Below are positions 37,363 to 45,239 of a stretch of DNA of 64,000 bases, piece by piece. The translations under genes and the position numbers were made by a program. Under the pieces are notes generated by a model, which was given only the letters and a program-made list of their open reading frames with translations, was not told where the DNA came from and ran no database searches. The DNA lies in IMG/VR virus record IMGVR_UViG_3300025728_000008, positions 1 through 64,000 of that record. The stretch is one strand, 5' to 3'. Positions within the stretch are counted from its first letter, which is position 1; each line of letters begins with the position of its first letter. Origin of the DNA: a virus.

Positions 37363-37572
37363 TCACTCTCCTATATAATATTGTAAAACATTGTTGGTAT
37401 CTATAATCTCGCCCGTTCCTTTAACATGAATATCTCCTTTTTCAGTTTGAACCGCCACACCATTATCCCAATCGTAATTAGAATGAATTGTCATATATGT
37501 TTCAACTTTCAAATAACTTGTTCTTGGTAAAACAACCTTATTCATAATTTCCCATGCTAGTTGATTAGCCAT
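37363..37572 (-). CDS. Hypothetical protein, 69 aa
   Basis: ATG after AAGGAGTGATGTTAA. Helix followed by beta strands with G-V-A-V-Q-T-E-K-G-D-I-H-V-K-G. First gene of an operon of small zinc-type proteins, promoter at 37604-37633. Not recognised. Confidence 0.78.
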   Translation of the reverse strand: MANQLAWEIMNKVVLPRTSYLKVETYMTIHSNYDWDNGVAVQTEKGDIHVKGTGEIIDTNNVLQYYIGE

Positions 37573-37603
37573 TTAACATCACTCCTTGTTTGTTTGTATC
37601 TTT

Positions 37604-37633
37604 ATTATACAATACATTTTATGCTCTTGTCAA
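37604..37633 (-). promoter_or_regulatory. Sigma-A type promoter with CGCTTGACA
   Basis: TTGACA (37633-37628), 18 bp, TATAAT (37609-37604). Confidence 0.85.
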
Positions 37634-37651
37634 GCGAATGATACATTTATT

Positions 37652-38296
37652 TTAAAGAAATTTTACTGAATCAATATCTTCAACTTCAATTAATCCAGAA
37701 GATTCATTAATAATTCTAACTGCATCTCTGTCTACTGTGAAAGCAACTCTAGTATTCATAGCATTCCTTTGCTGTAATTCAGCATTGAATGTATATTGTT
37801 CATTAAATAACGCTTGCCCCGAATAACTAGTATAACACAATAATCTTCCATTTTCCTGTGTTGCTTTATCTAGAAGTGCATCAAGTCTTACTTTTTGTTC
37901 TTCTCTCATTTTTAGTACCATTTCAAGAGTAACCTTCCCTATTATTTCTACTCTTTTTCTTTTACTTATTTGTACACGTGAATTTGCAAAAGGAAAGACA
38001 TCTCTTTCTTGAGCTTTCATAATAAAATCGCCTACTTCTGGTATTTTCCCACCTTCTGCTTCACCATAAAAAGCAGATTTTTTATTTTTCATACAATAAT
38101 GATTCCATGAATCAACATAGAAAGTTACAAATTTTCTTTCCGTTGCTTCTTCTGTATGAGAAAACTTCATAACACCTACGGAATATCCATCTAGAACTAA
38201 TGTGTCTTTGTAATCCTCCTGCAATTCAAGCTGTGAAGGATAGAATCTACTCATTTTCTTATTTCCTTTTTTTAGAAAAAATGCCATTCTCTTCAT
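37652..38296 (-). CDS. Hypothetical protein, 214 aa; paralogue of the gene at 48802-49482
   Basis: ATG after AAGGAGTTGATGCTA. The N-terminus A-F-F-L-K-K-G-N-K-K-M-S-R-F then Q-L-E-L-Q-E is repeated almost exactly in the 226-residue protein at 48802-49482, and both end with V-D-R-D/L-D-M-D style strands. A duplicated gene family of unknown role; predicted mostly beta with helices in the middle. Confidence 0.82.
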   Translation of the reverse strand: MKRMAFFLKKGNKKMSRFYPSQLELQEDYKDTLVLDGYSVGVMKFSHTEEATERKFVTFYVDSWNHYCMKNKKSAFYGEAEGGKIPEVGDFIMKAQERDVFPFANSRVQISKRKRVEIIGKVTLEMVLKMREEQKVRLDALLDKATQENGRLLCYTSYSGQALFNEQYTFNAELQQRNAMNTRVAFTVDRDAVRIINESSGLIEVEDIDSVKFL

Positions 38297-38329
38297 TAGC
38301 ATCAACTCCTTGTTTTTGTTTGTACCTCA

Positions 38330-38358
38330 AGTATACCATTATCTTTTATGTAAGTCAA
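38330..38358 (-). promoter_or_regulatory. Sigma-A type promoter
   Basis: TTGACT (38358-38353), 17 bp, TATACT (38335-38330). Confidence 0.82.
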
Positions 38359-38370
38359 CAACTATTTTCA

Positions 38371-38466
38371 TCACCCCTTTATTATCTCAATAAGATGCAT
38401 CAAAGTTGTCATAATAGCAATACCCGTAAGGATTCCAAGTCCATATATTTTATGTCTTTCATTCAT
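38371..38466 (-). CDS. Very small membrane peptide, 31 aa
   Basis: ATG after GGAGGTGATTAT. One hydrophobic helix (G-I-L-T-G-I-A-I-M) with charged ends. Supported by ribosome site and spacing only. Confidence 0.6.
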   Translation of the reverse strand: MNERHKIYGLGILTGIAIMTTLMHLIEIIKG

Positions 38467-38481
38467 ATAATCACCTCCTGC

Positions 38482-38499
38482 ATAAATCTAAAATTTTAT
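38482..38499 (-). repeat. Intercistronic mini-hairpin (linker repeat)
   Basis: ATAAAT-N6-TTTTAT, overlaps the upstream stop, AGGAGG next. Confidence 0.5.
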
Positions 38500-38753
38500 C
38501 AATAACCAAACAATTCTCTACTAACCTCTTTAAACCCTTCTTTTTCAAGATGGCTTTTATAAATAGTCCATTCATTGCTAATGATTCTCTTGTTTGCATT
38601 GTAATGGCTACAAGTTAGACTATTACCATTATAACCAACATGTAATACGATATATGCTGTTGTATATCTTTCTGTATCTTGAGACAATACAAAGGTTTGA
38701 CCTTCTTTCAAAGTCTCATTCTTGAATTTGTTTACAACATCTAATAATATCAT
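38499..38753 (-). CDS. Hypothetical protein, 84 aa
   Basis: ATG after AAAGGGTGATGTT. Helical start then strands with Y-I-V-L-H-V-G-Y-N-G-N-S. Flanked by mini-hairpins on both sides. Not recognised. Confidence 0.78.
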   Translation of the reverse strand: MILLDVVNKFKNETLKEGQTFVLSQDTERYTTAYIVLHVGYNGNSLTCSHYNANKRIISNEWTIYKSHLEKEGFKEVSRELFGY

Positions 38754-38767
38754 AACATCACCCTTTC

Positions 38768-38785
38768 ATAAAACAATCCTTTTAT
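38768..38785 (-). repeat. Intercistronic mini-hairpin (linker repeat)
   Basis: ATAAAA-N6-TTTTAT, overlaps the upstream stop codon. Confidence 0.6.
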
Positions 38786-38946
38786 CATTCTTTATATTCA
38801 AATATTGTCATAGTAAGTACGTTTAATTTACTAAAATCAACTTTCTCCAATAGTTTAACCATTGCTTTCTGTTTATCTTTAGCTTCAACATACTCAATAT
38901 CATATCCACCATTAACAGTTGCAAAAACAAATTTATAAGTATTCAT
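38785..38946 (-). CDS. Hypothetical protein, 53 aa
   Basis: ATG after AAGGGGAGATATT. Strand-helix-strand: Y-K-F-V-F-A-T-V-N-G-G, then D-K-Q-K-A-M-V-K-L-L-E-K. A ferredoxin-like small fold is possible. Not recognised. Confidence 0.72.
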   Translation of the reverse strand: MNTYKFVFATVNGGYDIEYVEAKDKQKAMVKLLEKVDFSKLNVLTMTIFEYKE

Positions 38947-38960
38947 AATATCTCCCCTTT

Positions 38961-38978
38961 ATAAAAGATTTCTTTTAT
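38961..38978 (-). repeat. Intercistronic mini-hairpin (linker repeat)
   Basis: ATAA AA-N6-TTTTAT, ends one base before the upstream stop; AAGGGGAG next. Confidence 0.6.
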
Positions 38979-39248
38979 CTATAGATAATCAATCAATTTT
39001 ACATCTTTATTCAACATGTAATTCCCTTTGTAATCTATACCAATGATAGGATTGTTTTTATTTTGCATAGAAATAATATTGTCAATAAATTCTTTCTTTG
39101 TTTTGGTACTTCCTAATCCAACTAAGTATCCAACTTTACGTAAATGAGATATATCAATTCCTTGTATCTTATTATTCGGATACATTCTATTAAGATAAGC
39201 TTTCCTTTCTTCTTTATGCTTCTGATAATCTATTTGCCATTGCATCAT
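38979..39248 (-). CDS. Hypothetical basic protein, 89 aa
   Basis: The ATG is the one after GGAGGAATGTAT; longer frames lack a ribosome site. Helix-rich N-terminus with R-M-Y-P-N-N-K, then G-L-G-S-T-K-T-K-K. Not recognised. Confidence 0.75.
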   Translation of the reverse strand: MMQWQIDYQKHKEERKAYLNRMYPNNKIQGIDISHLRKVGYLVGLGSTKTKKEFIDNIISMQNKNNPIIGIDYKGNYMLNKDVKLIDYL

Positions 39249-39259
39249 ATACATTCCTC

Positions 39260-39451
39260 CTATTCGATATCTAAATAAGAATATTGAACTATTCCAGACC
39301 AACAGACAGTATCCATTCTTATATCTGTAAATGTATCGTTTGTAAAGTGTATTCTCACTACCAAAGGCTTCCCCTCTGGCGAGTGGTGCGTTTCTTCTAC
39401 TTTTTTAATAGTAAACCCTTCTGCTAATCTCAAAGCCATTATAGGTATCAT
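39260..39451 (-). CDS. Hypothetical beta-rich protein, 63 aa
   Basis: ATG after AGGAGGGGTTAT. Strands with V-V-R-I-H-F-T-N-D and a C-terminal S-Y-L-D-I-E. Not recognised. Confidence 0.75.
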   Translation of the reverse strand: MIPIMALRLAEGFTIKKVEETHHSPEGKPLVVRIHFTNDTFTDIRMDTVCWSGIVQYSYLDIE

Positions 39452-39461
39452 ATAACCCCTC

Positions 39462-39533
39462 CTAATATTTGCTTGCTAATCTTATCAGATACACAAATCC
39501 AAGAATACATAGAAGCTTGACAATGTTTATCAT
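39462..39533 (-). CDS. Possible 23-aa membrane peptide
   Basis: ATG overlaps the stop of the 45-residue gene (ATGA). Hydrophobic helix L-L-C-I-L-G-F-V-Y-L-I. No strong ribosome site, so translation would depend on coupling. Confidence 0.45.
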   Translation of the reverse strand: MINIVKLLCILGFVYLIRLASKY

Positions 39534-39667
39534 TGATTCCATTTAATTTTGTCACATAATGTATAGAATATTGTTAGTTCTGTTTGGGTTAATAATTTAC
39601 CTTCATTCAATTTCTTCCAATCTATAATAATATTATCTCCATCCACTTTATAAGTTTTCTCTTCCAT
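39530..39667 (-). CDS. Hypothetical protein, 45 aa
   Basis: ATG after AAGGAGTGATTGT. Beta-like start (D-N-I-I-I-D-W) and helical end. Not recognised. Confidence 0.68.
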   Translation of the reverse strand: MEEKTYKVDGDNIIIDWKKLNEGKLLTQTELTIFYTLCDKIKWNQ

Positions 39668-39671
39668 ACAA

Positions 39672-39815
39672 TCACTCCTTTTGTTCTTCTATTATCTTAA
39701 TAGCTATTTCTAAACCCCTCATACAACCACTCTTTTTAGTTGTATGAGGTAATTGTCTAAGTTGTGCTTTTGCTAATTCCTCGTGTAATCTGAGAAGAAT
39801 TTCAACCTTACTCAT
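39672..39815 (-). CDS. Hypothetical helical protein, 47 aa
   Basis: ATG overlaps the upstream stop (ATTAATGAG). Helical, leucine-rich: E-I-L-L-R-L-H-E-E-L-A-K. Followed 4 bases later by the next start. Not recognised. Confidence 0.7.
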   Translation of the reverse strand: MSKVEILLRLHEELAKAQLRQLPHTTKKSGCMRGLEIAIKIIEEQKE

Positions 39816-40230
39816 TAATATGCAAATCCAATAACTTAGCTGTCAATTGCATAAGAGATTTTCTTAATTCATCAATTCTTTCCTTAATGCTTTCTTTTGC
39901 TCCCTCATGATGTACCCGTTTTAAATCTTGTTCCAATATATTTATTTCTGATTTTACTTCTCTTATCTTTAATTGTGTGTGATGGACATGAAATTGAAGT
40001 TGTTCTTCTGGCGTTAATTCTTCTACAGTTGTATCTACATCAATGAAGTGCAATTTAAACCATGAATCATCATCTTCACTGCTCACACCATGAGGATTTC
40101 CTTGTTCATCCCATGCATACAATTCTCCATCTTGAATGTATGAAGTGTATGTTTTTCCTTTAAGGAAATAAAATAAGTGTCGTGATGAACCAAGAGGGAC
40201 ATCTTTTATACATTGAATCATACTAGTCAT
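39808..40230 (-). CDS. Hypothetical protein, 140 aa
   Basis: ATG after AAAGGAGGTAATGTTA. N-terminal 65 residues beta-rich with aromatic residues (Y-F-L-K-G-K-T-Y), C-terminal 75 a coiled coil with regular E/K/L. Likely an adapter or oligomerising protein. Not recognised. Confidence 0.8.
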   Translation of the reverse strand: MTSMIQCIKDVPLGSSRHLFYFLKGKTYTSYIQDGELYAWDEQGNPHGVSSEDDDSWFKLHFIDVDTTVEELTPEEQLQFHVHHTQLKIREVKSEINILEQDLKRVHHEGAKESIKERIDELRKSLMQLTAKLLDLHINE

Positions 40231-40447
40231 TAACATTACCTCCTTTAGCTTCAATCATGGCTTCAATTTCTTGTTTCAAACCATCAATCCGAGTTACATC
40301 AATCATATCCATTTGACGATGTACACGAGGGTCTAAATCAGTCATTTCAGTAAGGTTTGCCAATGCATTATATACTGCTCCACTAGCATCATCCAATTGT
40401 TTCCATACCGTTTTTAAATTGTTTACAGTTTTATTTATACGTGTCAT
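40223..40447 (-). CDS. Hypothetical helical protein, 74 aa
   Basis: ATG after GGGAGGAATGTAT. Helical with V-W-K-Q-L-D-D-A-S-G-A-V-Y. Overlaps the next gene by 8 bases. Not recognised. Confidence 0.78.
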   Translation of the reverse strand: MTRINKTVNNLKTVWKQLDDASGAVYNALANLTEMTDLDPRVHRQMDMIDVTRIDGLKQEIEAMIEAKGGNVND

Positions 40448-40659
40448 ATACATTCCTCCCGATATTTAGGTCTCACTAGCACCCGTTTTGATAATTCAAA
40501 GCACCATACTTTGCCTTCTGGTGATTCTTTTGATATATACCATGTTTGTATTCTAAATTTATCTTCTTCAAGCTCTCTTGCTTTTTCTAAAGCCTTGAAA
40601 TAGCTTGAATCCTCGATTGTCACATCAATGACTTCATAAACTGTTTTAGTTATCTTCAT
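40444..40659 (-). CDS. Hypothetical protein, 71 aa
   Basis: Start overlaps the previous stop (ATGA); the ribosome site is weak, so coupled translation is likely. Strand-helix-strand: I-T-K-T-V-Y-E-V-I-D-V, A-L-E-K-A-R-E-L-E-E. Not recognised. Confidence 0.75.
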   Translation of the reverse strand: MKITKTVYEVIDVTIEDSSYFKALEKARELEEDKFRIQTWYISKESPEGKVWCFELSKRVLVRPKYREECI

Positions 40660-40892
40660 GCAGTGATACCAACTGGACTTCCTGTTGATTCTAAATGTTT
40701 AATAGATTCTTTCAGAATGCGTTTTGCACTGTCATATACTACATTTCCTAGTGCTAGACTAATATAACCTTCCATACCATCTCCACCAACCCAATCATCA
40801 GCAGGTGATATTTCATAATCATAACCACCACATTCTAAAGTAACTTCCATTCCACTTTCTAACAACTCAACTGCTTCATCAAATGTAATCAT
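40656..40892 (-). CDS. Hypothetical acidic protein, 78 aa
   Basis: ATG after AGAGGATGTTGTTT. D/E-rich with I-T-F-D-E-A-V-E-L-L-E-S-G and a G-rich central part (D-D-W-V-G-G-D-G). Not recognised. Confidence 0.78.
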   Translation of the reverse strand: MITFDEAVELLESGMEVTLECGGYDYEISPADDWVGGDGMEGYISLALGNVVYDSAKRILKESIKHLESTGSPVGITA

Positions 40893-40923
40893 AAACAACA
40901 TCCTCTCTTTTGTTGATATCTTT

Positions 40924-40952
40924 AGTATACTATATTCTTATTCTTCTGTCAA
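40924..40952 (-). promoter_or_regulatory. Sigma-A type promoter with CGCTTGACA
   Basis: TTGACA (40952-40947), 17 bp, TATACT (40929-40924). Confidence 0.88.
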
Positions 40953-40957
40953 GCGAA

Positions 40958-41137
40958 TTATGAATAATTTTCAACAATTGTATATTTATTTGCTTTTGCT
41001 TCATCAATAGCTTCCTGTTCTGTTTTGTAGTAAATAGTTGTCAGTTGGTTGTTTCTTCCTAATAGAGAGTAATTACGACCAGAATTGAAACAATAAATAA
41101 CATATCCTCTATGAGTTAATCTGATTTGTACTTTCAT
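40958..41137 (-). CDS. Hypothetical protein, 59 aa
   Basis: ATG after AAGGAGTGATGTTG. Strands with V-Q-I-R-L-T-H-R-G-Y-V-I-Y and a helix Q-E-A-I-D-E-A-K. Not recognised. Confidence 0.75.
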   Translation of the reverse strand: MKVQIRLTHRGYVIYCFNSGRNYSLLGRNNQLTTIYYKTEQEAIDEAKANKYTIVENYS

Positions 41138-41160
41138 CAACATCACTCCTTATAATTTTA

Positions 41161-41182
41161 ATAAAAGGTAATCCGTTTTTAT
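41161..41182 (-). repeat. Intercistronic mini-hairpin, long loop
   Basis: ATAAAA-N9-TTTTTAT, overlaps the upstream stop; longer loop than most copies. Confidence 0.45.
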
Positions 41183-41526
41183 ATTTCCTTGAGCAATTGT
41201 TGTAATCGTGCGATTTCTTTTTTAATTACATCTCTACGCTCCATTTTTTCATTGTCTATAGTTCTTTCATTGCTATGTTCAAATGCACATTCTAATCCTT
41301 CTATGATTGGTTCTATTCCTGTTTCAGCTTGTAATCGTATTAATACCCACCCCATAGTACTATATTTTACAGTAGAAGAAATTGTAAAGTCTTTAGTTAA
41401 AGAGCATGTTTGTAAATAAGCTCCATGACCTTTTTCATTTTCAACATTGAAATAATCTTTGCCTTTACTTGTTATTTCCCACTTACTATTATTTAGAACA
41501 TGATTTAGTACCTCTGTAAACGTCAT
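41179..41526 (-). CDS. Hypothetical protein, 115 aa
   Basis: ATG after AAAGGGAGAGATGTTT. Alpha/beta with V-L-I-R-L-Q-A-E-T-G and a K/E-rich helical end. Not recognised. Confidence 0.78.
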   Translation of the reverse strand: MTFTEVLNHVLNNSKWEITSKGKDYFNVENEKGHGAYLQTCSLTKDFTISSTVKYSTMGWVLIRLQAETGIEPIIEGLECAFEHSNERTIDNEKMERRDVIKKEIARLQQLLKEI

Positions 41527-41548
41527 AAACATCTCTCCCTTTATCTTA

Positions 41549-41566
41549 ATAAAATTGTGATTTTAT
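41549..41566 (-). repeat. Mini-hairpin (linker repeat)
   Basis: ATAAAA-N6-TTTTAT before AAGGGAGAG of the 115-residue gene; here separated by about 30 bases from the upstream stop. Confidence 0.55.
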
Positions 41567-41590
41567 ACAAATTTCTTAGGTGGCTAAAAC

Positions 41591-41606
41591 CCCGTCTATT
41601 AACGGG
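41591..41606 (-). terminator. CCCGT-N6-ACGGG hairpin
   Basis: 5-bp stem over the stop codon of the 153-residue gene, followed by GGTTTT on the minus strand; related to the hairpins at 6936-6949 and 50930-50943. Confidence 0.5.
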
Positions 41607-42060
41607 ATTCTAGCTCTTTGATTTTTTGCTCCCAATGTTCGATGCCATGCTTGTTAGTTGCTAATTGCTCAAGAATCTCAAGTCTTTCCTCTTGCATACG
41701 TTGATGATGCTTTTTAGCTTCATTTAACAATGATGTATGGATTAAATCAGCTACAGTTGCATCCTCTGGCATCGCTATTAATGGTTCAAATGTTAGGAAA
41801 TGTACTTTACCTCTTACATCATATTTATAGCGTTTATCTGCTGTGTATTCAATGTTATACTTCATAATTTTGTGGTACTCACCTTTGATGTGAATATCCC
41901 AACAATAATCTATTTGTAATCCTGTTTCATTTCTTTGAAGGATTTCATCTGTGATTGCAATGATTTCTTGATGAAGTTTTCCAATATTATCAAACTTTAC
42001 ACCTCTAAATTTTGCAGTTACCTCTGTATTTAATTGGTCAATTAACGATTTAAGTTTCAT
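41599..42060 (-). CDS. Hypothetical protein, 153 aa
   Basis: ATG after AAAGGAGTGGTGTTC. N-terminal helical part, central strands (Y-N-I-E-Y-T-A-D-K-R-Y-K-Y-D), C-terminal coiled coil. Not recognised. Confidence 0.8.
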   Translation of the reverse strand: MKLKSLIDQLNTEVTAKFRGVKFDNIGKLHQEIIAITDEILQRNETGLQIDYCWDIHIKGEYHKIMKYNIEYTADKRYKYDVRGKVHFLTFEPLIAMPEDATVADLIHTSLLNEAKKHHQRMQEERLEILEQLATNKHGIEHWEQKIKELESR

Positions 42061-42103
42061 GAACACCACTCCTTTGAATTTGTTTTGTTTTCTTATTATC
42101 TCA

Positions 42104-42132
42104 AGTATACATCATAATTATTCTTTTGTCAA
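42104..42132 (-). promoter_or_regulatory. Sigma-A type promoter with CGCTTGACA
   Basis: TTGACA (42132-42127), 17 bp, TATACT (42109-42104). Confidence 0.9.
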
Positions 42133-42136
42133 GCGA

Positions 42137-42427
42137 CTAAAATAAAATTCTTTTTAATTCTTCAACAATGTCATCTCGTGTTGGTTTATCCTGCCTAATC
42201 GTTGCAATTAAACATTCAATTTCCGTCCTCATATCATCTAAATGTTCTTGTGCTGTTACTTCTTCTGCTTCTTCTGCAAATGCATTTTCAAGCTCATCAA
42301 CTTCATCATCAATTTGTTTATATAATTCCAACACTTCATAGTTTGGCTCTGTTAAATCATAGAGGTAATTGTGGAGGGCTTTGACACCCTCCAGATTAGC
42401 CTTAGGTACGTTTACAATCATACACAT
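42137..42427 (-). CDS. Hypothetical acidic protein, 96 aa
   Basis: ATG after AGGAGGAATGCAT. Helical, with long E/D runs (D-D-E-V-D-E-L-E-N-A) and a basic end. Not recognised. Confidence 0.78.
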   Translation of the reverse strand: MCMIVNVPKANLEGVKALHNYLYDLTEPNYEVLELYKQIDDEVDELENAFAEEAEEVTAQEHLDDMRTEIECLIATIRQDKPTRDDIVEELKRILF

Positions 42428-42445
42428 ATGCATTCCTCCTAAATG

Positions 42446-43504
42446 TTATTTATATGTTCGTAATGACCCATGTAACTGTTCTACGAGACTTTTTAATGAT
42501 GCTTTACTTAAAATAATTTCATCTCTACCTTGATTAATTATAACATTGTTTCCAAATTCATATACAATTGTATCACCTTTTGAATCCTCCACTTGTGCAA
42601 ATAAATCTTCTACAAAATCAGTCTCTTCTACAAAATCCCCCATAAACATTTCTTCATAATATGCTACATCTTTATATTGGTATCCACCCATTGAATTTGC
42701 AACCCATTGATTTTGTGGTGGTACTTCTGTGAATGTATGGCAGAAGTCATTGATTACCCCAAATGTTTGCATGATTAACTTTACAGTTCGTTTCATTTCT
42801 GATATCACTACATATTCTTTATCAGTATGTTCATTGTAATATCCGCATGATAAGTTGATTGCATTTACTCCTGCTTCTGAGAATGTACAAGCATCAGAGA
42901 TACCACCTTCTACACACATGTAGTCAAGTCCTGCTAACTCTGAAACGTTCTCCATGAAGTTTCCTACTTCATCACAACAGAAGGCTTGCCAACAGCCTAC
43001 AACGATGTCTTTACTACCTCTTCTGTCACATACGATTGCTAAGTCTACACCTTCATACCATTCTTCTCTAATTCTTGATGCACCCACACATCCAATTTCT
43101 TCTTCTCTTGAGAATGCTACTAATACTTTACCATTGAAGTTTACTTTATCCATGTTACGTAATACTGTTAATATGATTGCTATACCTGCTCTATCATCAG
43201 CACCTAACGCACTACCTTTTCCATCTGGCATTTGAGCACGAATACTACCATTTTCAATGATTAATTCTTTGAATAATTTCACATTGGTTACAGTGTCCAT
43301 ATGTGCTGATAATAGAACAGTTGCACCCTTACCATTTCCAAATGTCTTTTGTCCTAGTAAGTTTCCATATTCATCTACATGCATTGTATCAACTAATTTC
43401 TCTCTACATAATGTCATTGCTAAGTAATCACGTACAGGCTTTTCATTTCCAGATGTAGCATGAATGTTTAATAATTCCACTAATTGATTTTCCATTTTTT
43501 TCAT
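42446..43504 (-). CDS. M20/M42-type zinc metallopeptidase, 352 aa
   Basis: The start is the ATG after GGAGTGTTGCGA; the longer frame upstream is not coding. Metal ligands: S-A-H-M-D-T-V at 66-72 (H68, D70), A-D-D-R-A-G at 102-107, E-E-E-I-G at 134-138 (catalytic Glu and Glu ligand), V-C-D-R near 160; a distal His near 225 in the C-terminal part. Such aminopeptidases trim peptides. Unusual in phages; may process host peptides or a phage protein. Confidence 0.85.
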   Translation of the reverse strand: MKKMENQLVELLNIHATSGNEKPVRDYLAMTLCREKLVDTMHVDEYGNLLGQKTFGNGKGATVLLSAHMDTVTNVKLFKELIIENGSIRAQMPDGKGSALGADDRAGIAIILTVLRNMDKVNFNGKVLVAFSREEEIGCVGASRIREEWYEGVDLAIVCDRRGSKDIVVGCWQAFCCDEVGNFMENVSELAGLDYMCVEGGISDACTFSEAGVNAINLSCGYYNEHTDKEYVVISEMKRTVKLIMQTFGVINDFCHTFTEVPPQNQWVANSMGGYQYKDVAYYEEMFMGDFVEETDFVEDLFAQVEDSKGDTIVYEFGNNVIINQGRDEIILSKASLKSLVEQLHGSLRTYK

Positions 43505-43546
43505 TCGCAACACTCCATTCGATTGTTTGTTTTTGTTCTTACCTTT

Positions 43547-43575
43547 ATTATACATTCTATTGTTTCTTTTGTCAA
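43547..43575 (-). promoter_or_regulatory. Sigma-A type promoter with CGCTTGACA
   Basis: TTGACA (43575-43570), 17 bp, TATAAT (43552-43547); drives the peptidase gene. Confidence 0.9.
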
Positions 43576-43589
43576 GCGACTTTTTATTT

Positions 43590-43934
43590 TTATTTCTTTT
43601 CATTAGCATCACGCTCCATTTTCTTAATTGTATAATCCATTTCCTCAATAGCATACTTCTGTGATGGTTTATGGAAAGAATAGTCTCTTCTCCAAGGTTG
43701 ACCTTCTTCACGTTTTCTTTCTTCCGTGATATATAGTCCTGCTGGCTCACCACGCTGACCACGGATACTCATATAAATTGTGCTTCTTTGCATTTCAGCT
43801 TTATAAGATAACTTTTCATTGATGAATACACGTATTGCAGGTTGGTCTCCATATGCATAAGTTTCTTCTACTTTATAACCATTTTTCTCTGCCCATTTAC
43901 GAATTACAGTGAACGTTCTTCTTTGTTTTGTCAT
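43590..43934 (-). CDS. Hypothetical basic protein, 114 aa
   Basis: ATG after AAGGGGATGATTGA. Basic, with strands V-R-V-F-I-N-E-K-L and a R/E/K-rich C-terminus. Not recognised. Confidence 0.78.
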   Translation of the reverse strand: MTKQRRTFTVIRKWAEKNGYKVEETYAYGDQPAIRVFINEKLSYKAEMQRSTIYMSIRGQRGEPAGLYITEERKREEGQPWRRDYSFHKPSQKYAIEEMDYTIKKMERDANEKK

Positions 43935-43964
43935 TCAATCATCCCCTTATTTGTTATTAAGTTA

Positions 43965-43993
43965 ATTATATCATTATTTTATGCTCTTGTCAA
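43965..43993 (-). promoter_or_regulatory. Sigma-A type promoter
   Basis: TTGACA (43993-43988), 17 bp, TATAAT (43970-43965). Confidence 0.9.
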
Positions 43994-43998
43994 ACACT

Positions 43999-44292
43999 TT
44001 ATGCATGATATATTTCAATTTCTCCATCATCTACCTTATAATTAACGTTCAATGTCTTTCTAACTGCTTCTGCACGTTTCTTAGCTTCTTTCTCTGTTCC
44101 ATACGTATTTAAATCAAAATACGTGTCGTCATCAGTCATAAAGTTAGATACGACTTCTACAATATAACCTTCTTCATCATTCTCATCATAATTATAAATA
44201 CGAACTGTTAAATCTTGCAAATTCTTTAACTTCTTCAACTTTTGTTTCAGTTCTTTCATACTCATATTAACTTCATTTTGTAATTTATCCAC
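43999..44292 (-). CDS. Hypothetical protein, 97 aa, GTG start
   Basis: GTG start after AGAGGATGATATAA. Helical N-terminus (D-K-L-Q-N-E-V, K-K-L-K-N-L), then beta strands with I-V-E-V-V-S-N. Not recognised. Confidence 0.75.
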   Translation of the reverse strand: MDKLQNEVNMSMKELKQKLKKLKNLQDLTVRIYNYDENDEEGYIVEVVSNFMTDDDTYFDLNTYGTEKEAKKRAEAVRKTLNVNYKVDDGEIEIYHA

Positions 44293-44323
44293 TTATATCA
44301 TCCTCTCTTTTGTTGTTACCCTT

Positions 44324-44352
44324 ATTATACACCTATTATATTCTTCTGTCAA
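44324..44352 (-). promoter_or_regulatory. Sigma-A type promoter
   Basis: TTGACA (44352-44347), 17 bp, TATAAT (44329-44324); CTCTTGACA context. Confidence 0.88.
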
Positions 44353-44357
44353 GAGAA

Positions 44358-44807
44358 TTATGCCAGTTTATTTTTTATTTCATTTTGTTTTTCAAATGCT
44401 CTCTCATTCATTTCATTCATTCTTCTCCAATATTTATGGTCATCACTCATATTCCAATATTCATCTATATCACTAGCCCATTTGATTTCACTATACTCCT
44501 TCAACAATGCTAAAGCTTCTACATTTGATTTAACACGTTGAGGGTTTGGGTCAAGATTATCTCCATCTATTCTTTCTACATTTATAACATCATTTTCATT
44601 TTCAATTAAAACCTCTGCATACCATCCATAATCATAATCACAAATAGTTACAACAAGCCCACCATTATGATGATATTGAACATTACTAGGATGATGAGGT
44701 AGTTTATCTAAAAAGTTTAGAATTTTATTTTGTAATTCTTCTGTGTACTTCATGCCTGTTGCCTTTTCAACATATTCTAATGCTTCACGAACATTCATTT
44801 TAGCCAT
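44358..44807 (-). CDS. Hypothetical protein, 149 aa
   Basis: ATG after AAGGAGATGATTGT. Helical first third, then strands with G-L-V-V-T-I-C-D-Y-D-Y-G, then a helical end. Not recognised. Confidence 0.8.
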   Translation of the reverse strand: MAKMNVREALEYVEKATGMKYTEELQNKILNFLDKLPHHPSNVQYHHNGGLVVTICDYDYGWYAEVLIENENDVINVERIDGDNLDPNPQRVKSNVEALALLKEYSEIKWASDIDEYWNMSDDHKYWRRMNEMNERAFEKQNEIKNKLA

Positions 44808-44819
44808 ACAATCATCTCC

Positions 44820-45209
44820 TTATATAGTGTATTTAGATAATGTTAAAGCTTTCTTTTGAGCTGATTTAAGGCTCTTATATGTTCTGATAAACTCTCCATC
44901 TCCATCATATTCAACTTCTCCATGTCTAGCTCTTACTTTATGGAAATATAAATCATACTCACCATCAGTATCATCACTGCAAATTTCTACACAATGCAAC
45001 TCTTCAAGCTTCTGCTCAATGTTGTAGTCTTCTGTTTCAAACTCTTCATCATAAGTAATTTCAGTGTTTGGTTTGCGAATGAACGATTGCATTTGTTCAC
45101 AATCAAGACCTTCCCACTGAGTGTGACCATTATGTGTGATTTCTACTCTAAAGATTACATCTTCACAAATTGTATCTACTCTATATACATGAACTGTTGT
45201 TTTAGCCAT
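44820..45209 (-). CDS. Hypothetical protein, 129 aa
   Basis: ATG after AGGGAGATGGTCGA. The upstream extension of the open frame crosses the promoter and is not coding. Beta-rich with V-Y-R-V-D-T-I and a C-terminal helix. Not recognised. Confidence 0.8.
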   Translation of the reverse strand: MAKTTVHVYRVDTICEDVIFRVEITHNGHTQWEGLDCEQMQSFIRKPNTEITYDEEFETEDYNIEQKLEELHCVEICSDDTDGEYDLYFHKVRARHGEVEYDGDGEFIRTYKSLKSAQKKALTLSKYTI

Positions 45210-45239
45210 TCGACCATCTCCCTTTGTTTTGTTACTCTT

